NCBI RefSeq assembly: GCF_036898825.1
Contig: NZ_JARUND010000001.1
Span: 496,001-560,000, forward strand
Source of the DNA: Streptomyces sp. B21-083
GTDB taxonomy: Bacteria; Actinomycetota; Actinomycetes; Streptomycetales; Streptomycetaceae
DNA length: 64,000 nucleotides
Reading direction: 5' to 3'
Shown here: piece by piece, positions 7,762 through 16,845 of the stretch
Layout of the letters: each line of letters opens with the position of its first letter
Numbering within the stretch: the stretch's first letter is position 1
Translations under genes and position numbers: made by a program
The notes under the pieces: model-generated
What the model was told of the DNA's origin: nothing
The model's database searches: none
The model's input: only the letters and a program-made list of their open reading frames with translations

Positions 7762-10314
7762 GTGAGCACCCGCACCCCCACGCGAGCCCGCACGAAATCC
7801 CGTACCGCAACTGTCCTTGCCACAGCCGTACTTGGAGCAGCCGCCATGGCAGGCACCCTCCCCGCCGCAGGACCCGCGGCCGCAGCCGACCCGCAGCGCG
7901 TGACCGTCGACCTCGGCGCGTCCGAAGGCCCGGTGACGCTCGGCGCCAACGGCACCCTGTACGGGCTCAGCGACGACGGCGTGCCCAGCGACGCCATGCT
8001 GGCCCCCCTGAAGATCACCAGCATCTCGCAGAAGCCGGAGGGCGGCGCCCAGCACCCCAACGGCGACGCTCTCACGGTCTCCAGGTCGTTCTTCCGCAAC
8101 GGCGGCGGCGAGATCAACGTGATGATGCAGGACATCTACGCGAAGTGGCCGTACGAGGATCTCGGCATCGAGGACTACCTCCCCAAGGTCGACAAGATCG
8201 TCAAGGAGGTGTCGGCCGACCCGAACAGCGAGCGCTTCGTCTACATCCCGTTCAACGAGCCGGACCAGATCTGGTACAACCTCGGCACGTCGAACCAGGC
8301 GCAGTACGAGGTCAACCGAGACCGGTTCTTCAAGGACTGGAAGACGGTGTACGAGCGCATCCGCGCGATCGACCCGGACGCCAGGATCGCAGGCCCGAAC
8401 GAGTCCGGCTACCACTCGCGGCTGCTGACCGACTTCCTCGCCTTCGCCAAGCGGGAGAACGTTCTGCCCCAGGTTCTGACCTGGCACGAGTTGGACTCCA
8501 GCTCCCTGAAGAACTTCCAGGGGAACTACGACAACTACCGCTCGATCGAGCGCCGACTCGGCATAGCGCCCCTGAAGATCAACATTGATGAGTACGCCAA
8601 CCGCCGCGACCTGTCCGTGCCGGGCCAACTCGCCCAGTGGGTCTCGATGTTCGAGCGCAACAAGGTGTACGCCAACCAGGCCTACTGGGACGCGGCCGGT
8701 AACCTCGACGGCAATGTCGTACGCAGCAACATCCCCAACGGCGGCTGGTGGTTCTTTCGTTGGTACGCGGGACTGACCGGCGACACGGTCAAGGTGACCC
8801 CGCCGCAGGCCGACACCGTCGACACCCTCCAGGGGCTGGCCTCGTACGACAAGAAGCGCCGCCAGGCGCAGGTCCTGCTCGGCGGCTCGGCCGGTGACGC
8901 CGACGTCGTCGTGCGCGACGTCTCCCGGTCCGCCTTCGGGCGTACGGTCACCGCGACCGTCGCCGAGGCCGCCTGGTCCGGCTACGAGGGGCAGCACGCG
9001 ACGCCCCGCGTCCTCGCCCGTACGAAGGTGAAGGTCGCGGCCGACGGTACGGTGACCGTCCCGCTGCGCGGCCTGCACAAGATGTCCGCATACCGGATCG
9101 TCCTCACCCCCGGCGGCTCCGGCACCCCGTCCGCCGCGACCGTCCCCTGGTCGGCGTCGTACGAGGCCGAGGATGCGGCCATCACCGACGGCCAGGTCTA
9201 CACACAGGGCACGGTCAGCAACGCCAACGGCTACGCGGCCTCCGGGACCAAGGACGTCGGCTCGCTCAACGCGGCCACCAGCAAGGTCGACTTCACTGTG
9301 GACGTGCCCGCCGCCGGGACCTACGACCTGGCGATCCTGTACGGCAACCAGTCCGGGACACCGGCCACGCAGAAGCTCATCGTCGACGGCCGGGCCCCAA
9401 TCACGGTCTCCTATCCCTCCACCGAGAACTGGACCTACCGCGCCAAGCAGGACGTCACCGTCGACCTCCCGGCCGGCAGGCACGTGCTGACGCTGGCGAA
9501 GGGCGACGCCGAGGTCACCCTCGACCGCGTCGACCTGACCGCCCGTACCTCCGCCGTCCCCTCGGCGTCGTACGAGGCCACGCTCGCCGACATCAGTGGC
9601 CGGCCGTCCTACGACTACTCGTCGTCGGCCGGGGTCGGCACGGGTTCCCTCGTCCTGCGCTCCGGTGACAAGGCGATCTTCGACGCCTATGCGCCGCGCG
9701 ACGGCTACTACTCGGTGGTGTCGCGGGCCTCGGCGCCGGTGCGGCTGGAGTTGCACGGCCAGAAGGTGACGGCGGTACCCGGCAAGGCTCTGCGGCTGTA
9801 CCTGGTGGCGGGCAACAACCGCGTCGCGCTGACGGCGAAGGCCGCCTCCGTCCGTTCCCTGGACGTCTCGGGCAACGGCTCGACCGCCGGCACCCTCTCC
9901 TACGAGGGCGCCTCGGCCACCCTGGCGGGCGGCGCCAAGCTCGTCGACTCCGCCTACGCGTCCGCCGGTTCCTACATCGGCTGGCTCGGCAACAGCGCTG
10001 CCAGCACCGCCGAGTTCACGGTGCAGGCGCCCAAGTCCGGCCGCTACATGCTGGTCATCAGCTACGCGCACAACGAGCGGCGCGACAACGGCCACTCGTA
10101 CAACACGGACATCATGTCCCGTACGGCGGACCTCACGGTGGGGACGAGCGCCCCCCGGACGGTCACCTTCAAGAACACCTGGAGCTGGGACGACTACTGG
10201 ACGCTGGGTGTCCCCGTCGACCTGAAGGCGGGCTCCAACAAGCTGACGTTCGGGAACGCGAGCGCGTGGGCCCCGAACATCGACCGGATCGAACTGGGCC
10301 GGGTCATCGGCTAG
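7762..10314 (+). CDS. Secreted clan-A-like glycoside hydrolase with CBM modules
   Basis: An 850-residue exported enzyme. A Sec-type signal peptide ends near AAGPAAAAD (residues 1-43). The catalytic barrel shows the clan GH-A pair: acid/base in IPFNEPD (E166) and nucleophile in KINIDEYA (E277), then a C-terminal beta-sandwich. From about residue 465 there are at least two CBM35-like domains: one with SYEAEDAAITDG and ending DRVDLTAR, another ending NIDRIELGRV, each closing with the family's conserved strand. GTG 7762 has GGAGGT eight bases upstream. I cannot assign the GH family with confidence (GH39-like is possible). Its place after an alpha-galactoside importer suggests it releases galactosides from plant polymer. 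Confidence 0.75.
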   Translation: MSTRTPTRARTKSRTATVLATAVLGAAAMAGTLPAAGPAAAADPQRVTVDLGASEGPVTLGANGTLYGLSDDGVPSDAMLAPLKITSISQKPEGGAQHPNGDALTVSRSFFRNGGGEINVMMQDIYAKWPYEDLGIEDYLPKVDKIVKEVSADPNSERFVYIPFNEPDQIWYNLGTSNQAQYEVNRDRFFKDWKTVYERIRAIDPDARIAGPNESGYHSRLLTDFLAFAKRENVLPQVLTWHELDSSSLKNFQGNYDNYRSIERRLGIAPLKINIDEYANRRDLSVPGQLAQWVSMFERNKVYANQAYWDAAGNLDGNVVRSNIPNGGWWFFRWYAGLTGDTVKVTPPQADTVDTLQGLASYDKKRRQAQVLLGGSAGDADVVVRDVSRSAFGRTVTATVAEAAWSGYEGQHATPRVLARTKVKVAADGTVTVPLRGLHKMSAYRIVLTPGGSGTPSAATVPWSASYEAEDAAITDGQVYTQGTVSNANGYAASGTKDVGSLNAATSKVDFTVDVPAAGTYDLAILYGNQSGTPATQKLIVDGRAPITVSYPSTENWTYRAKQDVTVDLPAGRHVLTLAKGDAEVTLDRVDLTARTSAVPSASYEATLADISGRPSYDYSSSAGVGTGSLVLRSGDKAIFDAYAPRDGYYSVVSRASAPVRLELHGQKVTAVPGKALRLYLVAGNNRVALTAKAASVRSLDVSGNGSTAGTLSYEGASATLAGGAKLVDSAYASAGSYIGWLGNSAASTAEFTVQAPKSGRYMLVISYAHNERRDNGHSYNTDIMSRTADLTVGTSAPRTVTFKNTWSWDDYWTLGVPVDLKAGSNKLTFGNASAWAPNIDRIELGRVIG

Positions 10315-10335
10315 CCGGCCGACTCCGTCACAGCG

Positions 10336-10370
10336 CCGGGCGGCATCTCCACGGAGATGCGGCCCGGTTT
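10336..10370. terminator. Bidirectional terminator between convergent genes
   Basis: A 15-bp arm pair (10336-10350 and 10353-10367, one mismatch) is followed on the plus strand by TTT. It lies between the convergent glycosidase and monooxygenase-like genes. Confidence 0.7.
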
Positions 10371-10395
10371 CGCGTCGGGGCGGCCGGCGCGGCGG

Positions 10396-10698
10396 TCAGA
10401 GATGCGTGGCCAGCGGGTTCAGGAACGTCAGCACGGAGGCGTCCTCCTCGATCAGCGGGACGAGGGCGGCGTTGAAAGGGCCGCCGTACGGGGCGTTCAC
10501 ATGCGCCTGGAAGGCGTCCTCGTCCCGGTACACCTCGAAGATCCAGAAGGCGCGTGGGGCGGATGCCCTGGTGTAGATGTCGAAGGCGAGGTTGCCTTCT
10601 TCCTCGCGGACCTTCAGGGCGTAGTCCCCGATCATGCGGGCGACCTCGTCCTGGGCTCCTTCGCGGGCGGTGAACTCGGCGAGCAGGGTTTTCTTCAC
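10396..10698 (-). CDS. Antibiotic biosynthesis monooxygenase (ABM) domain protein
   Basis: A 100-residue protein of the ABM/YgiN-type dimeric ferredoxin-like fold, recognised by the pattern LLAEFTAREG at the start, REEEGNLAFDIY in the middle and FEVYRDEDAFQAH near the C-terminus. Members act as cofactor-free oxygenases or quinol monooxygenases. Start is GTG at 10696-10698, with AAGGA nine bases upstream. It lies 47 bases after the GH32 stop in the same direction, so it may be cotranscribed with the levanase. A specific substrate cannot be named. Confidence 0.8.
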   Translation of the reverse strand: MKKTLLAEFTAREGAQDEVARMIGDYALKVREEEGNLAFDIYTRASAPRAFWIFEVYRDEDAFQAHVNAPYGGPFNAALVPLIEEDASVLTFLNPLATHL

Positions 10699-10745
10699 GG
10701 TGTCGTGTCCTTGTGTGATGGCTGTTGCGGCGGATGGCCGTTGCG

Positions 10746-13274
10746 TCAGCCGTGGGTGGAGTCGAGGTGCCAGACGGTGGCCTTGTCCAGCGTCACCGAG
10801 CCGTTCTCGGCGAACACCTGCACTCCCTGGCTGGCGGGGTCGGGGAAGATCTGGTCGGTGATCACCGCTTCGCCGCTGCCCCCGAAGACCTCGACGGATG
10901 ACCAGTCGACGAGGATCCGCAGTGTGATCTTGCCGTTCGCCGCCTTCAGAGGCGCGGTCTGGATGCCGGGGAATGTGCTGTTGAAGTCCACGGCGCCGGA
11001 GTGGGTGCGGTCGACGTAGAGTTCCTGGGTCGTGGTGTCGTAGCCGATGACGGTTTCCTCGCCCGCGGTGCCGGTGCGCACCTTGAGTCCGAAGCGTTCG
11101 GCGTCCTTGAGGGAGAAGGTGGCCTCGATGTCGAGTGCCTTGCCGTCTGCGGCGGGACCGATCAGCGCCTTCGACGTGTTCGTCACGATGCCGGCGGTCG
11201 CGGTCGCCGGGGAGGGCTGCCGCAGGGACTTCACGCTGTCCACCGGCTCGCTGGTGAGCCGTACACGGCCGTCGATCGTGCGCAGCGCCATCCGGCGCGG
11301 GATGCTCTGTGCTCCGCGCCAGGGAGAGGTGGGGATGGCGCCGGCGTAGTCCCAGTTGCTCATCCAGCCGATCATGTACCGCCCGCCGTCCGGGGCGTTC
11401 TCCCAGGAAACGGCCGCGTAGTAGTCCTTGCCGTAGTCGGCCCAGTCGGCGCGCTGCACGACGGACTTCGCGGGCGCGTCGGCGGTGGTGAACCGGTCGG
11501 CGAGGATGTGACCCCAGCCGCCGGTGTTCATGTCGACGAGCTGGATCCGCGCCCGCTTGCCGGCATAGGGGCGCATGTCGAAGGAGGCCCAGTCCAGCAT
11601 CTCGCTGTCGGAGCCGGTCGCGCTGCGGACGACCTGGCCGTCGACGACCAGGTTGACGGAGGTCTCCTGGGCGCCGGGCTGGGCCCGGGTGTCGGACAGT
11701 ACGATCTGGTCGGCGTTGATGTGGCCCCAGCCGCCCGTGTTGCCGTCGACCACCCTGATCTGCGCCTTCTTGCCGGCGAGGTCGCTGACGTCCCAGGAGG
11801 CCGTCTCGAGTGCCTCGGCGTCCTTCCCGGTGGCGCTGCGGACGACCTGGCCGTCGACGAGGAGTTCGAGGGCGGTGGGGTTGGCCGAGCCGGCGGGGTG
11901 GTTGCCGCCGCCGATGAGGAAGTTGACGTACCGCTTGTCGATGGTGAACTCGGGCGAGGTGAGGGTGCCGGTGCCGGCGTCGCCGTTCAGGAAGGTGTTG
12001 ACCAGGCCGCCGCCCTGGAAACCCGAGACCTGCTGCTGGCCGGGGAGGGCGCCGGTGGCCGGTGCCGGGCCGAAGGCGTCGCCGGTCGTCGTCCAGCCGC
12101 CGTAGGTGCCGCCCTCGAAGTCGGCGAGGACCTTTCCGGGCTGGTGCGGGTGCCGGCCGCCGCCGATCTTGAAGTTCAGGTAGGGGCTGTCGACGGTGAA
12201 GGAGGGCGAGCTGAGGGTGCCGGTGGTGGCGTCCCCGGAGTGGAAGCTGTTGGCGAGGCCCTTGCCGTCGAAGCCGGCGACGGTCTGCTGCCCGTCGAGC
12301 GTCCCGGCTGCCGGCGCCGCGCCGAAGGCTGTGCCCGTGGCCGTCCACGAACCGAAGTCGGTGCCCTCGAAGTCCTGCACGACGGTCCCGGCGGGCGGGG
12401 TGTAGGCGCCGTTGTCCTCGGCGGTGAACTTCGTGCCGTCGAAGTCGCCGACGAAGTACTGGGCGGCCGAACCGCCCGCGATGCCACCGGGGTTGATGTT
12501 CACGACCAGGACCCACTTGATGTTGTTCGCGTTCCCGTCGACGGCCAGCGGGAACAGATCGGGGCACTCCCACACACCACCCGTCGCACCGGCCGGTCCG
12601 AACTCGCTGAGCTGCGTCCAGTCCTTGAGGTTCTTGGACGAGTAGAACCGCACCTTGTGCTCGGCGGACATCGACACCGTCATCAGCCAGCTCTTCGTCG
12701 GCGCGTACCACTGGACCTTGGGATCGCGGAAGTCCTTGGAGCCGATGTCGATGACGGGATTGCCCTGGTACTTGGTCCAGGTGCGGCCGCGGTCGCTGCT
12801 GTAGGCGAGCGACTGTGACTGGATGCCGGTGGATATGTTGTGGCTGGTGTAGATCGCCACCATGGGCGGGTTCTCCGTGGTGCCGAAACCCGTGGTGTTG
12901 TTCTCGTCCACGACGGCGCTGCCGGAGAAGACCATCTCCTTGTCGTCGTGCGACAGGGCGAGCGGCAGCTGCTGCCAGTGGACGAGGTCGGTGCTCACCG
13001 CGTGGCCCCAGGACATGTCGCCCCATGAGTTGCCGTTCGGGTTGTACTGGTAGAAGAGGTGGTATTCGCCCTGGTAGTACACGAGGCCGTTGGGGTCGTT
13101 CATCCAGTTCTTCTCGGGTGTGAAGTGGAACTGGGGCCGGTAGGTCTCGGAGTACGGCGGGGGGTCGGCGGCCACGGCCTGGGGGGCGAGCAGGGCGGCG
13201 GTCAAGGCGCAGACGGCCGCCGCCGCAGCGGTCGTCCGCACGCGGGCATGCCGGGATACGCGTCCAGAGCTCAT
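10746..13274 (-). CDS. Secreted levanase/inulinase, GH32, with insertion inside the propeller
   Basis: An 842-residue exported fructan hydrolase. A signal peptide ends near QAVAAD (residue 37). GH32 catalytic motifs are present: WMNDPNG (nucleophile D60), FRDPKV (D184) and WECPDLF (acid/base E236). The family's usual DYGKDFYAA-like motif appears only at residues 612-620 because about 300 extra residues (297-603) are inserted between blades. The insert holds two copies of a DFEG..GW..TG module (300-383, 385-465) and two copies of a VDGQVVRSATG...GGWGHI module (472-528, 543-598). The C-terminal beta-sandwich ends at WHLDSTHG. ATG 13274 follows AGGAGA. A tandem operator lies about 105-130 bases upstream. 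Confidence 0.9.
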   Translation of the reverse strand: MSSGRVSRHARVRTTAAAAAVCALTAALLAPQAVAADPPPYSETYRPQFHFTPEKNWMNDPNGLVYYQGEYHLFYQYNPNGNSWGDMSWGHAVSTDLVHWQQLPLALSHDDKEMVFSGSAVVDENNTTGFGTTENPPMVAIYTSHNISTGIQSQSLAYSSDRGRTWTKYQGNPVIDIGSKDFRDPKVQWYAPTKSWLMTVSMSAEHKVRFYSSKNLKDWTQLSEFGPAGATGGVWECPDLFPLAVDGNANNIKWVLVVNINPGGIAGGSAAQYFVGDFDGTKFTAEDNGAYTPPAGTVVQDFEGTDFGSWTATGTAFGAAPAAGTLDGQQTVAGFDGKGLANSFHSGDATTGTLSSPSFTVDSPYLNFKIGGGRHPHQPGKVLADFEGGTYGGWTTTGDAFGPAPATGALPGQQQVSGFQGGGLVNTFLNGDAGTGTLTSPEFTIDKRYVNFLIGGGNHPAGSANPTALELLVDGQVVRSATGKDAEALETASWDVSDLAGKKAQIRVVDGNTGGWGHINADQIVLSDTRAQPGAQETSVNLVVDGQVVRSATGSDSEMLDWASFDMRPYAGKRARIQLVDMNTGGWGHILADRFTTADAPAKSVVQRADWADYGKDYYAAVSWENAPDGGRYMIGWMSNWDYAGAIPTSPWRGAQSIPRRMALRTIDGRVRLTSEPVDSVKSLRQPSPATATAGIVTNTSKALIGPAADGKALDIEATFSLKDAERFGLKVRTGTAGEETVIGYDTTTQELYVDRTHSGAVDFNSTFPGIQTAPLKAANGKITLRILVDWSSVEVFGGSGEAVITDQIFPDPASQGVQVFAENGSVTLDKATVWHLDSTHG

Positions 13275-13376
13275 GGTCTCTCCTGTGCTGCGGCCGTCCA
13301 CGCAGCACAGCCTGCGGCGGGCGGTCCGAAATGTGACGCCCTGGCTCGCGATGTCGTCCACACCGCCGACCAGAGG

Positions 13377-13406
13377 TGTCAACGATGACTTGTGTCAACG
13401 CTGACA
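13377..13406 (-). promoter_or_regulatory. Tandem LacI-type operator upstream of levanase
   Basis: TGTCAACGATGACT (13377-13390) and TGTCAACGCTGACA (13393-13406) are two copies of a TGTCA-N4-TGACA dyad, 16 bp centre to centre. The same arrangement occurs at 14575-14604, so a common regulator is very likely. On the minus strand each site contributes a TTGACA that could serve as a -35 box. Confidence 0.85.
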
Positions 13407-13487
13407 TCGAGTGGCCCGATGATGAACGTCGACCGGCCGACGCGTCAACTGTTCGGGCGGCATTGCCCGGCGCGGCCCGTCTGCCGG

Positions 13488-14453
13488 TCAGACACGATCG
13501 ACTGTCGCGAGCTGTACCAACTGGTCGTGCCACGGCGGATTCGGGCCGGCGACCGAGCAGGTCAGGGCCGCGACCCCGGCGGCGAAGCGGCAGGCCTCCG
13601 CGACCTCGTCGAGACGGAGGCCGGCCAGTCGGCCACCGAGGAGTTCGCGGGCGCCGAGGTGATGCAGCAGCCCTGCGGTGAAGGAGTCCCCCGCACCGAC
13701 CGTGTCGACGACCCGCGTGGTGATCGCGGGCACCCGCACCCGTTCGCCGTCGAGCGAGGCCAGGGCGCCACCGGCGCCGAGTGTGATCACCACGAGCCGC
13801 ACTCCCGCCGCATGCCACGTGTCGCACGCCTCCTCGGGCGCGGTGCCCGGCAGGAGGAGTTCCAGGTCGTCCTCGCTCAGGCGCAGGATGTCGGCGAGAG
13901 CGCACCAGTGCGCCAGCCGGGCGCGGTAGACGTCGGGGTGCACGAGCAGCGGCCTGACGTTGGGGTCGATGCTGATGGTGGCCTGGGGAGCCGCTGCCGC
14001 CAGGAACTCCTCCACCACCGCCCCGCCGGGCTCACTGACCAGGGCCAGCGATCCGGTGTGGACACAGGCCGATTCGGACAGATCCACCCTTGCCAGTTCC
14101 GCCGCGGCCCACTGCCAGTCGGCGGTGTTCTGCGCGTGGAACGAGTACGTGGCCTGCCCGGTGGCGTCCAGCTCGGCCACGGCCAGTGTGCTGGGTTCGG
14201 CGGCCGCGACGGCGTACGACAGGTCGACGCCCGACGCCTCCAGGTGGGCCCGGAACAGGCGGCCGAACACGTCACCGGACAGGCGCGCCAGGAAGCGGGC
14301 CGGGGTGCCGAGCCGGGCCAGGGCGACCGCCGTGTTCGCGGGGCCGCCGCCCGGCAGCACCCGCAGAGCGAGTTCGTTCGAGGGGCTTGCCGTCGGTTCG
14401 GTGAAGGCGTCCGCGACGCACTCTCCCAGAACAGTTATCTGACGCGGACTCAT
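13488..14453 (-). CDS. PfkB-family carbohydrate kinase, probable fructokinase
   Basis: A 321-residue ribokinase-fold kinase. It shows PfkB signature 1 (GGGPANTAVALARLG) and signature 2 with the catalytic aspartate (VDTVGAGDSFTAGLL). It starts at ATG 14453 with MSPRQITVLGECVAD, as many bacterial fructokinases do. It would phosphorylate fructose released by the levanase and imported by the neighbouring ABC system. It is divergent from the importer operon and shares the 14575-14604 operators. Its stop lies 213 bases upstream of the levanase start, with a second operator pair in the gap, so the two genes probably have separate promoters. Confidence 0.85.
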   Translation of the reverse strand: MSPRQITVLGECVADAFTEPTASPSNELALRVLPGGGPANTAVALARLGTPARFLARLSGDVFGRLFRAHLEASGVDLSYAVAAAEPSTLAVAELDATGQATYSFHAQNTADWQWAAAELARVDLSESACVHTGSLALVSEPGGAVVEEFLAAAAPQATISIDPNVRPLLVHPDVYRARLAHWCALADILRLSEDDLELLLPGTAPEEACDTWHAAGVRLVVITLGAGGALASLDGERVRVPAITTRVVDTVGAGDSFTAGLLHHLGARELLGGRLAGLRLDEVAEACRFAAGVAALTCSVAGPNPPWHDQLVQLATVDRV

Positions 14454-14531
14454 GGGCTGCTCACTCTCGTCCTGACCGGCGGGCGGAGGCGACGACTACG
14501 GGCGTTGCCGATTTGTGACAGGTGGAAGGCA

Positions 14532-14604
14532 TTGACGTTGCCGGGATCCGGAGTCCATCATCCTCGCCAGGCAGTGTCAACGATGACATAAGTCAACGAT
14601 GACA
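14532..14604 (+). promoter_or_regulatory. Divergent control region with tandem operators
   Basis: TTGACG (14532-14537) with CATCAT 18 bases on suits a promoter for the importer operon. Just downstream lie TGTCAACGATGACA (14575-14588) and AGTCAACGATGACA (14591-14604), 16 bp centre to centre, matching the levanase operators in sequence and spacing. Bound here, a repressor would block the importer and probably also the divergent fructokinase. Confidence 0.85.
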
Positions 14605-14665
14605 CCTCGGACGGCATGCGCTGATCCCAACCCCAGTGCCGCCCGCTATCTCACAGGAGTCGATC

Positions 14666-15682
14666 ATGTCTCGCACCACTCGCCTGTCCTCGTCCCTCCT
14701 CCGAGCCGCCGCGGTCACCGGCGTCGCGGCCCTGACCCTGACGGCCTGCGGATCCGGCTCCGGTTCGGGCTCGTCGAGTTCCGGCTCGGGCGAGGTCAAG
14801 GTCGGTCTGATCACCAAGACCGACACCAACCCGTTCTTCGTGAAGATGAAGGAGGGCGCGGAGAAGGCCGCCAAGGAGAGCGGCGCCCAACTGTCCACCG
14901 CTGCAGGTAAGTTCGACGGGGACAACGCCGGTCAGGTCACTGCCATCGAGAACATGGTCGCCGCCGGGGTGAAGGGCATTTTGATCACTCCGAGCGACTC
15001 CAAGGCGATCGTGCCCGCGATCGCGAAGGCCCGCGCCAAGGGCGTTCTGGTCATCGCCCTGGACACCCCGACCGAGCCGCAGAGCGCGGTCGACGCCCTC
15101 TTCGCCACCGACAACCTCAAGGCCGGTGAGCTGATCGGTGAGTACGCCAAGGCCGCGATGAAGGGCAAGACGGCGAAGATAGCCGCGCTCGACCTCGCGC
15201 CGGGCGTCTCCGTCGGCGTTCAGCGGCACGACGGCTTCCTCAAGGGCTTCGGCGCCACCGAGAAGGACGTCGCGTGCGCCCAGGACACCGGCGGTGACCA
15301 GGCCAAGGGTCAGACGGCGATGGAGAACTGTCTCCAGAAGGAGCCTGACATCAACGTCGTCTACACCATCAACGAGCCGGCGGCCCTGGGCGCGTACACC
15401 GCGCTGAAGGCCAAGGGCCGGGAGAAGGACGTGCTGATCGTCTCCGTCGACGGCGGCTGCACCGGCACCCAGGCCGTCAAGGACGGCAAGATCGCCGCGA
15501 CTTCGCAGCAGTACCCGCTGAAGATGGCCGCCGAGGGCGTCAAGGCAGTGGTGACGTACGCCAAGAACGGCAAGAAGGCGTCCGGGTACACCGACACCGG
15601 CGTCACGCTGATCAGCGACAAGGCTCAGGACGGGGTCGCGTCGAAGGACACCGCCTACGGCCTGGAGAACTGCTGGGGCTGA
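14666..15682 (+). CDS. ABC transporter substrate-binding lipoprotein, fructose/ribose type
   Basis: A 338-residue periplasmic-binding-protein type 1 lipoprotein (Peripla_BP_4, RbsB/FrcB-like). The signal peptide ends in the lipobox TLTAC, followed by a Gly/Ser linker. Core strands include [19 protein letters not shown] and the ligand-site region SVDGGCTG. The ATG at 14666 follows CAGGAGT. It feeds the permease and ATPase downstream. Fructose is the inferred ligand from the levanase and fructokinase that share its operators. A repeat hairpin directly after its stop could raise its transcript level over the permease. Confidence 0.9.
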   Translation: MSRTTRLSSSLLRAAAVTGVAALTLTACGSGSGSGSSSSGSGEVKVGLITKTDTNPFFVKMKEGAEKAAKESGAQLSTAAGKFDGDNAGQVTAIENMVAAGVKGILITPSDSKAIVPAIAKARAKGVLVIALDTPTEPQSAVDALFATDNLKAGELIGEYAKAAMKGKTAKIAALDLAPGVSVGVQRHDGFLKGFGATEKDVACAQDTGGDQAKGQTAMENCLQKEPDINVVYTINEPAALGAYTALKAKGREKDVLIVSVDGGCTGTQAVKDGKIAATSQQYPLKMAAEGVKAVVTYAKNGKKASGYTDTGVTLISDKAQDGVASKDTAYGLENCWG

Positions 15683-15726
15683 GCGGGGCGCTCCGCTGGG
15701 GGCGCGGTGTTTGCTGCGGGCCCGGT

Positions 15727-15775
15727 GTGGCTGGTCGCGCAGTTCCCCGCGCCCCTGTCGGGGGCGCTGTCGCGC
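15727..15775 (+). repeat. Streptomyces-type intergenic repeat with hairpin
   Basis: The stretch contains TCGCGCAGTTCCCCGCGCCC followed by a GCGCCCC/GGGGGCGC stem. I recall near-identical sequences in many Streptomyces intergenic regions, so this is probably one copy of a dispersed element. Here it separates the binding-protein gene from the permease gene. The genus-wide spread is from memory, not shown by this window. Confidence 0.55.
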
Positions 15776-15849
15776 CACCCGACTTCGCCAGACCCCCCTC
15801 GTTCCCCCGTCCGCCGACACGGACATCTGTCTTCCGACAAGGACTTCGC

Positions 15850-16845
15850 ATGACAGCCACGACCACGCCGTACTCCGAACTCAAAGCACCGACGACGGCG
15901 CGCAGACTGCTCACGGCGCCGACCACCGGGCCCCTGGCCGCCCTCATCCTGGCCTGCGCCTTCTTCTCCTTCTCGACCGACCAGTTCCTGACCGGCGGGA
16001 ACTTCTCGCTGATCGTGCAGCAGGTCATGGTCGTGGGCACCCTCGCCATCGGGCAGACCCTGATCATCCTCACCGCGGGCATCGACCTGTCGTGCGGCGC
16101 CGTGATGGCGTTCGGCAGCATCGTGATAGCCAAGATGGCCGCCGAGGGCTCCCTGCCCCCGCTTCTCGCCATCGCCCTGGGTCTGGTGGTCTGCGGTGGG
16201 TTCGGGCTGCTCAACGGGCTGCTGGTGCAGAAGATCCCGCTGCCGCCGTTCATCGTCACCCTCGGCATGCTCAACGTGGCGTTCGCGCTGACCCACATCT
16301 ACTCCGCGGAGCAGACGGTCACCAACCTGCCCGGCCCGCTGACCGCCCTCGGGGAGACCTTCCCGATGGGTCACACGGACATCACGTACGGCTCCCTCGT
16401 CACCATCGCCCTGTTCCTCCTCCTCGCCTACGCGCTGAGCAACACCGGCTGGGGCCGTCACGTCTACGCCCTGGGCAACAGCGCCGAGGCCGCCCGGCTG
16501 AACGGCATCCGTACCTCCCGCCTCACCATCGGCATCTACACCGTGGCCGGCCTGCTGTACGGCATCGCCGCGGTTCTGCTCATCTCCCGTACCGGTGTGG
16601 GCGATCCGCAGGCCGGGCAGACCGACAACCTCGACAGCATCACCGCCGTGGTCCTCGGCGGCACCAGCCTCTTCGGCGGACGCGGCTCGGTGCTGGGCAC
16701 CTTCATCGGCGTCCTCATCGTCGGGGTGTTCCGCAACGGCCTGCAGCTGATGGGCGTCGCCTCCATCTACCAGACCCTGATCACCGGGGTCCTGGTGATC
16801 CTCGCGGTGACCGTCGACCAGCTCTCCCGGAAGAAGGCCCGATGA
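15850..16845 (+). CDS. ABC transporter permease, RbsC/FrcC type
   Basis: A 331-residue membrane protein of the branched-chain/ribose permease family, with about ten hydrophobic segments and the family's GIDLSCGAVMAFGS motif and C-terminal GTSLFGGRGSVLGTFIG loop. The ATG at 15850 has AAGGA seven bases upstream; the longer frame from 15727 runs through the intergenic repeat and is rejected. It forms the membrane channel for the fructose-type importer and overlaps the ATPase gene by four bases (ATGA), which implies translational coupling. Confidence 0.9.
   Translation: MTATTTPYSELKAPTTARRLLTAPTTGPLAALILACAFFSFSTDQFLTGGNFSLIVQQVMVVGTLAIGQTLIILTAGIDLSCGAVMAFGSIVIAKMAAEGSLPPLLAIALGLVVCGGFGLLNGLLVQKIPLPPFIVTLGMLNVAFALTHIYSAEQTVTNLPGPLTALGETFPMGHTDITYGSLVTIALFLLLAYALSNTGWGRHVYALGNSAEAARLNGIRTSRLTIGIYTVAGLLYGIAAVLLISRTGVGDPQAGQTDNLDSITAVVLGGTSLFGGRGSVLGTFIGVLIVGVFRNGLQLMGVASIYQTLITGVLVILAVTVDQLSRKKAR

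Noticed and set aside
11001..12818. Long plus-strand frame opposite the levanase
   Set aside because: Gly/Val/Arg-rich shadow frame that mirrors GH32 codon bias, with no ribosome site.
10396..13905. Very long open frame on the minus strand across the monooxygenase, levanase and kinase
   Set aside because: Only its last 100 residues (the ABM protein) are real. The rest is arginine/histidine/proline-rich and lies in the wrong frame of the GH32 and PfkB genes.
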